Shown here in pieces: positions 13,155-13,478 of a stretch of 13,478 bases of DNA (positions are counted from its first letter, which is position 1; each line of letters opens with the position of its first letter). The notes beneath the pieces were generated by a model, which saw only the letters and a program-made list of their open reading frames with translations, was not told the origin of the DNA and did not search any database. The stretch lies in assembly GCA_021808985.1 (NCBI GenBank), contig JAKBAQ010000049.1, positions 1 to 13,478 on the forward strand, in the 5' to 3' direction. The position numbers were made by a program, and so were the translations under genes. The stretch comes from Pseudomonadota bacterium (GTDB lineage Bacteria > Pseudomonadota > Alphaproteobacteria > Acetobacterales > Acetobacteraceae).

Positions 13155-13478
13155 TGGCGCTTGAGATTGGCGAGCACCCTGGCGGCGGCGGCGGCGGAGG
13201 GTGTGCCCTCGGGGGCGTGCAGGCTTGCCAGGGCGGCGGCGAAACCGGCGCGCTGCGCCGCCGCGGCGGCGGGATTGGTGATGAGCCCGTGCAGGGTATC
13301 GCTCAGCTTGGCTGGGGTGCAGTCTTGTTGCAGCAGTTCGGGCACCAGCTCGCGCCCGGCCAGCAGATTGATCATGGCGACATGCGGCACCTTGATAAGC
13401 CGGCGGGCCAGCATCGCGCTGATGGGGTTGACCCGGTAGGTCACCGCCATCGGCACGCCGGCCATGGCAAGCTCCAGC
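13124..13478 (-). CDS. lpxB: Lipid-A-disaccharide synthase, C-terminal part (runs off the window)
   Basis: The last 117-118 codons of LpxB, the GT19 enzyme that joins UDP-2,3-diacylglucosamine and lipid X to make the lipid A disaccharide at the inner membrane's cytoplasmic face. Visible family sequence: LELAMAGVPMAVTYRVNPIS, then MLARRLIKVPHVAMINLLAG, REVP-type ELVPELLQQDCTP, and an alanine-rich C-terminal helix (TPSAAAAARVLANL). The open frame continues to the window edge, so the start lies to the right; an internal ATG at 13465 is not the start. The final residues, about QRARPLGSFL, are coded by the inserted repeat copy, which also supplies the TAA. The natural end was therefore probably replaced; family C-termini vary, so activity is likely kept. 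Confidence 0.9.
   Translation of the reverse strand, partial: LELAMAGVPMAVTYRVNPISAMLARRLIKVPHVAMINLLAGRELVPELLQQDCTPAKLSDTLHGLITNPAAAAAQRAGFAAALASLHAPEGTPSAAAAARVLANLKRQRARPLGSFL

Noticed and set aside
13170..13275. GGC/GCG runs that look like a microsatellite
   Set aside because: They are in frame within lpxB and code for its alanine-rich C-terminal helix; biased codons explain them.

Overview
The window is GC-rich DNA packed with genes, from a Gram-negative proteobacterium. The evidence is a lipid A synthesis gene (lpxB, entering from the right edge) and a bacterial leucyl/arginyl-tRNA-protein transferase (bpt). Codon use and gene types suit an alphaproteobacterium, possibly Acetobacteraceae/Rhodospirillales, but nothing here fixes a genus.

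Layout. (1) Positions 50-2351, minus strand: a three-gene run in transcription order, GT87-type membrane glycosyltransferase, bpt, small cupin. (2) 2416-3267, plus: alpha/beta hydrolase, divergent from the GT87 gene. (3) 3271-3460: an AT-rich, strongly palindromic 184-bp element with 13-bp terminal inverted repeats and a TTA direct repeat on each side, so MITE-like. (4) 3539-5597, plus: YihY/BrkB-type membrane protein, choline-kinase-like phosphotransferase and a 76-aa membrane protein. (5) 5606-8679, minus: a fused ATP-grasp-like/alpha-E protein whose stop overlaps the start of a transglutaminase-like gene. (6) 8680-9015: a non-coding divergent control region with two copies of a palindromic 15-mer. 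(7) 9016-13033, plus: an intact circularly permuted ATP-grasp protein, a stand-alone alpha-E protein and a GT39/ArnT-like membrane glycosyltransferase, joined by 4-bp start/stop overlaps. (8) 13055-13154: a second, truncated copy of the region-3 repeat. It lies between the convergent GT39 and lpxB genes and supplies the last codons and the stop of lpxB. (9) The 3' part of lpxB, minus strand.

The most interesting part is 5606-13033. Two paralogous sets of the circularly permuted ATP-grasp + alpha-E module face away from one shared intergenic region. One set is split and keeps the ATP-grasp motifs. The other is fused, has lost several of them and is coupled to a transglutaminase-like enzyme. 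Such sets have been predicted from gene context to be amidoligase/peptide-tagging systems. The degenerate fused partner, and the membrane sugar transferase coupled to the intact set, look like the least described features.

No tRNA, rRNA, CRISPR array, transposase gene or phage gene was recognised.
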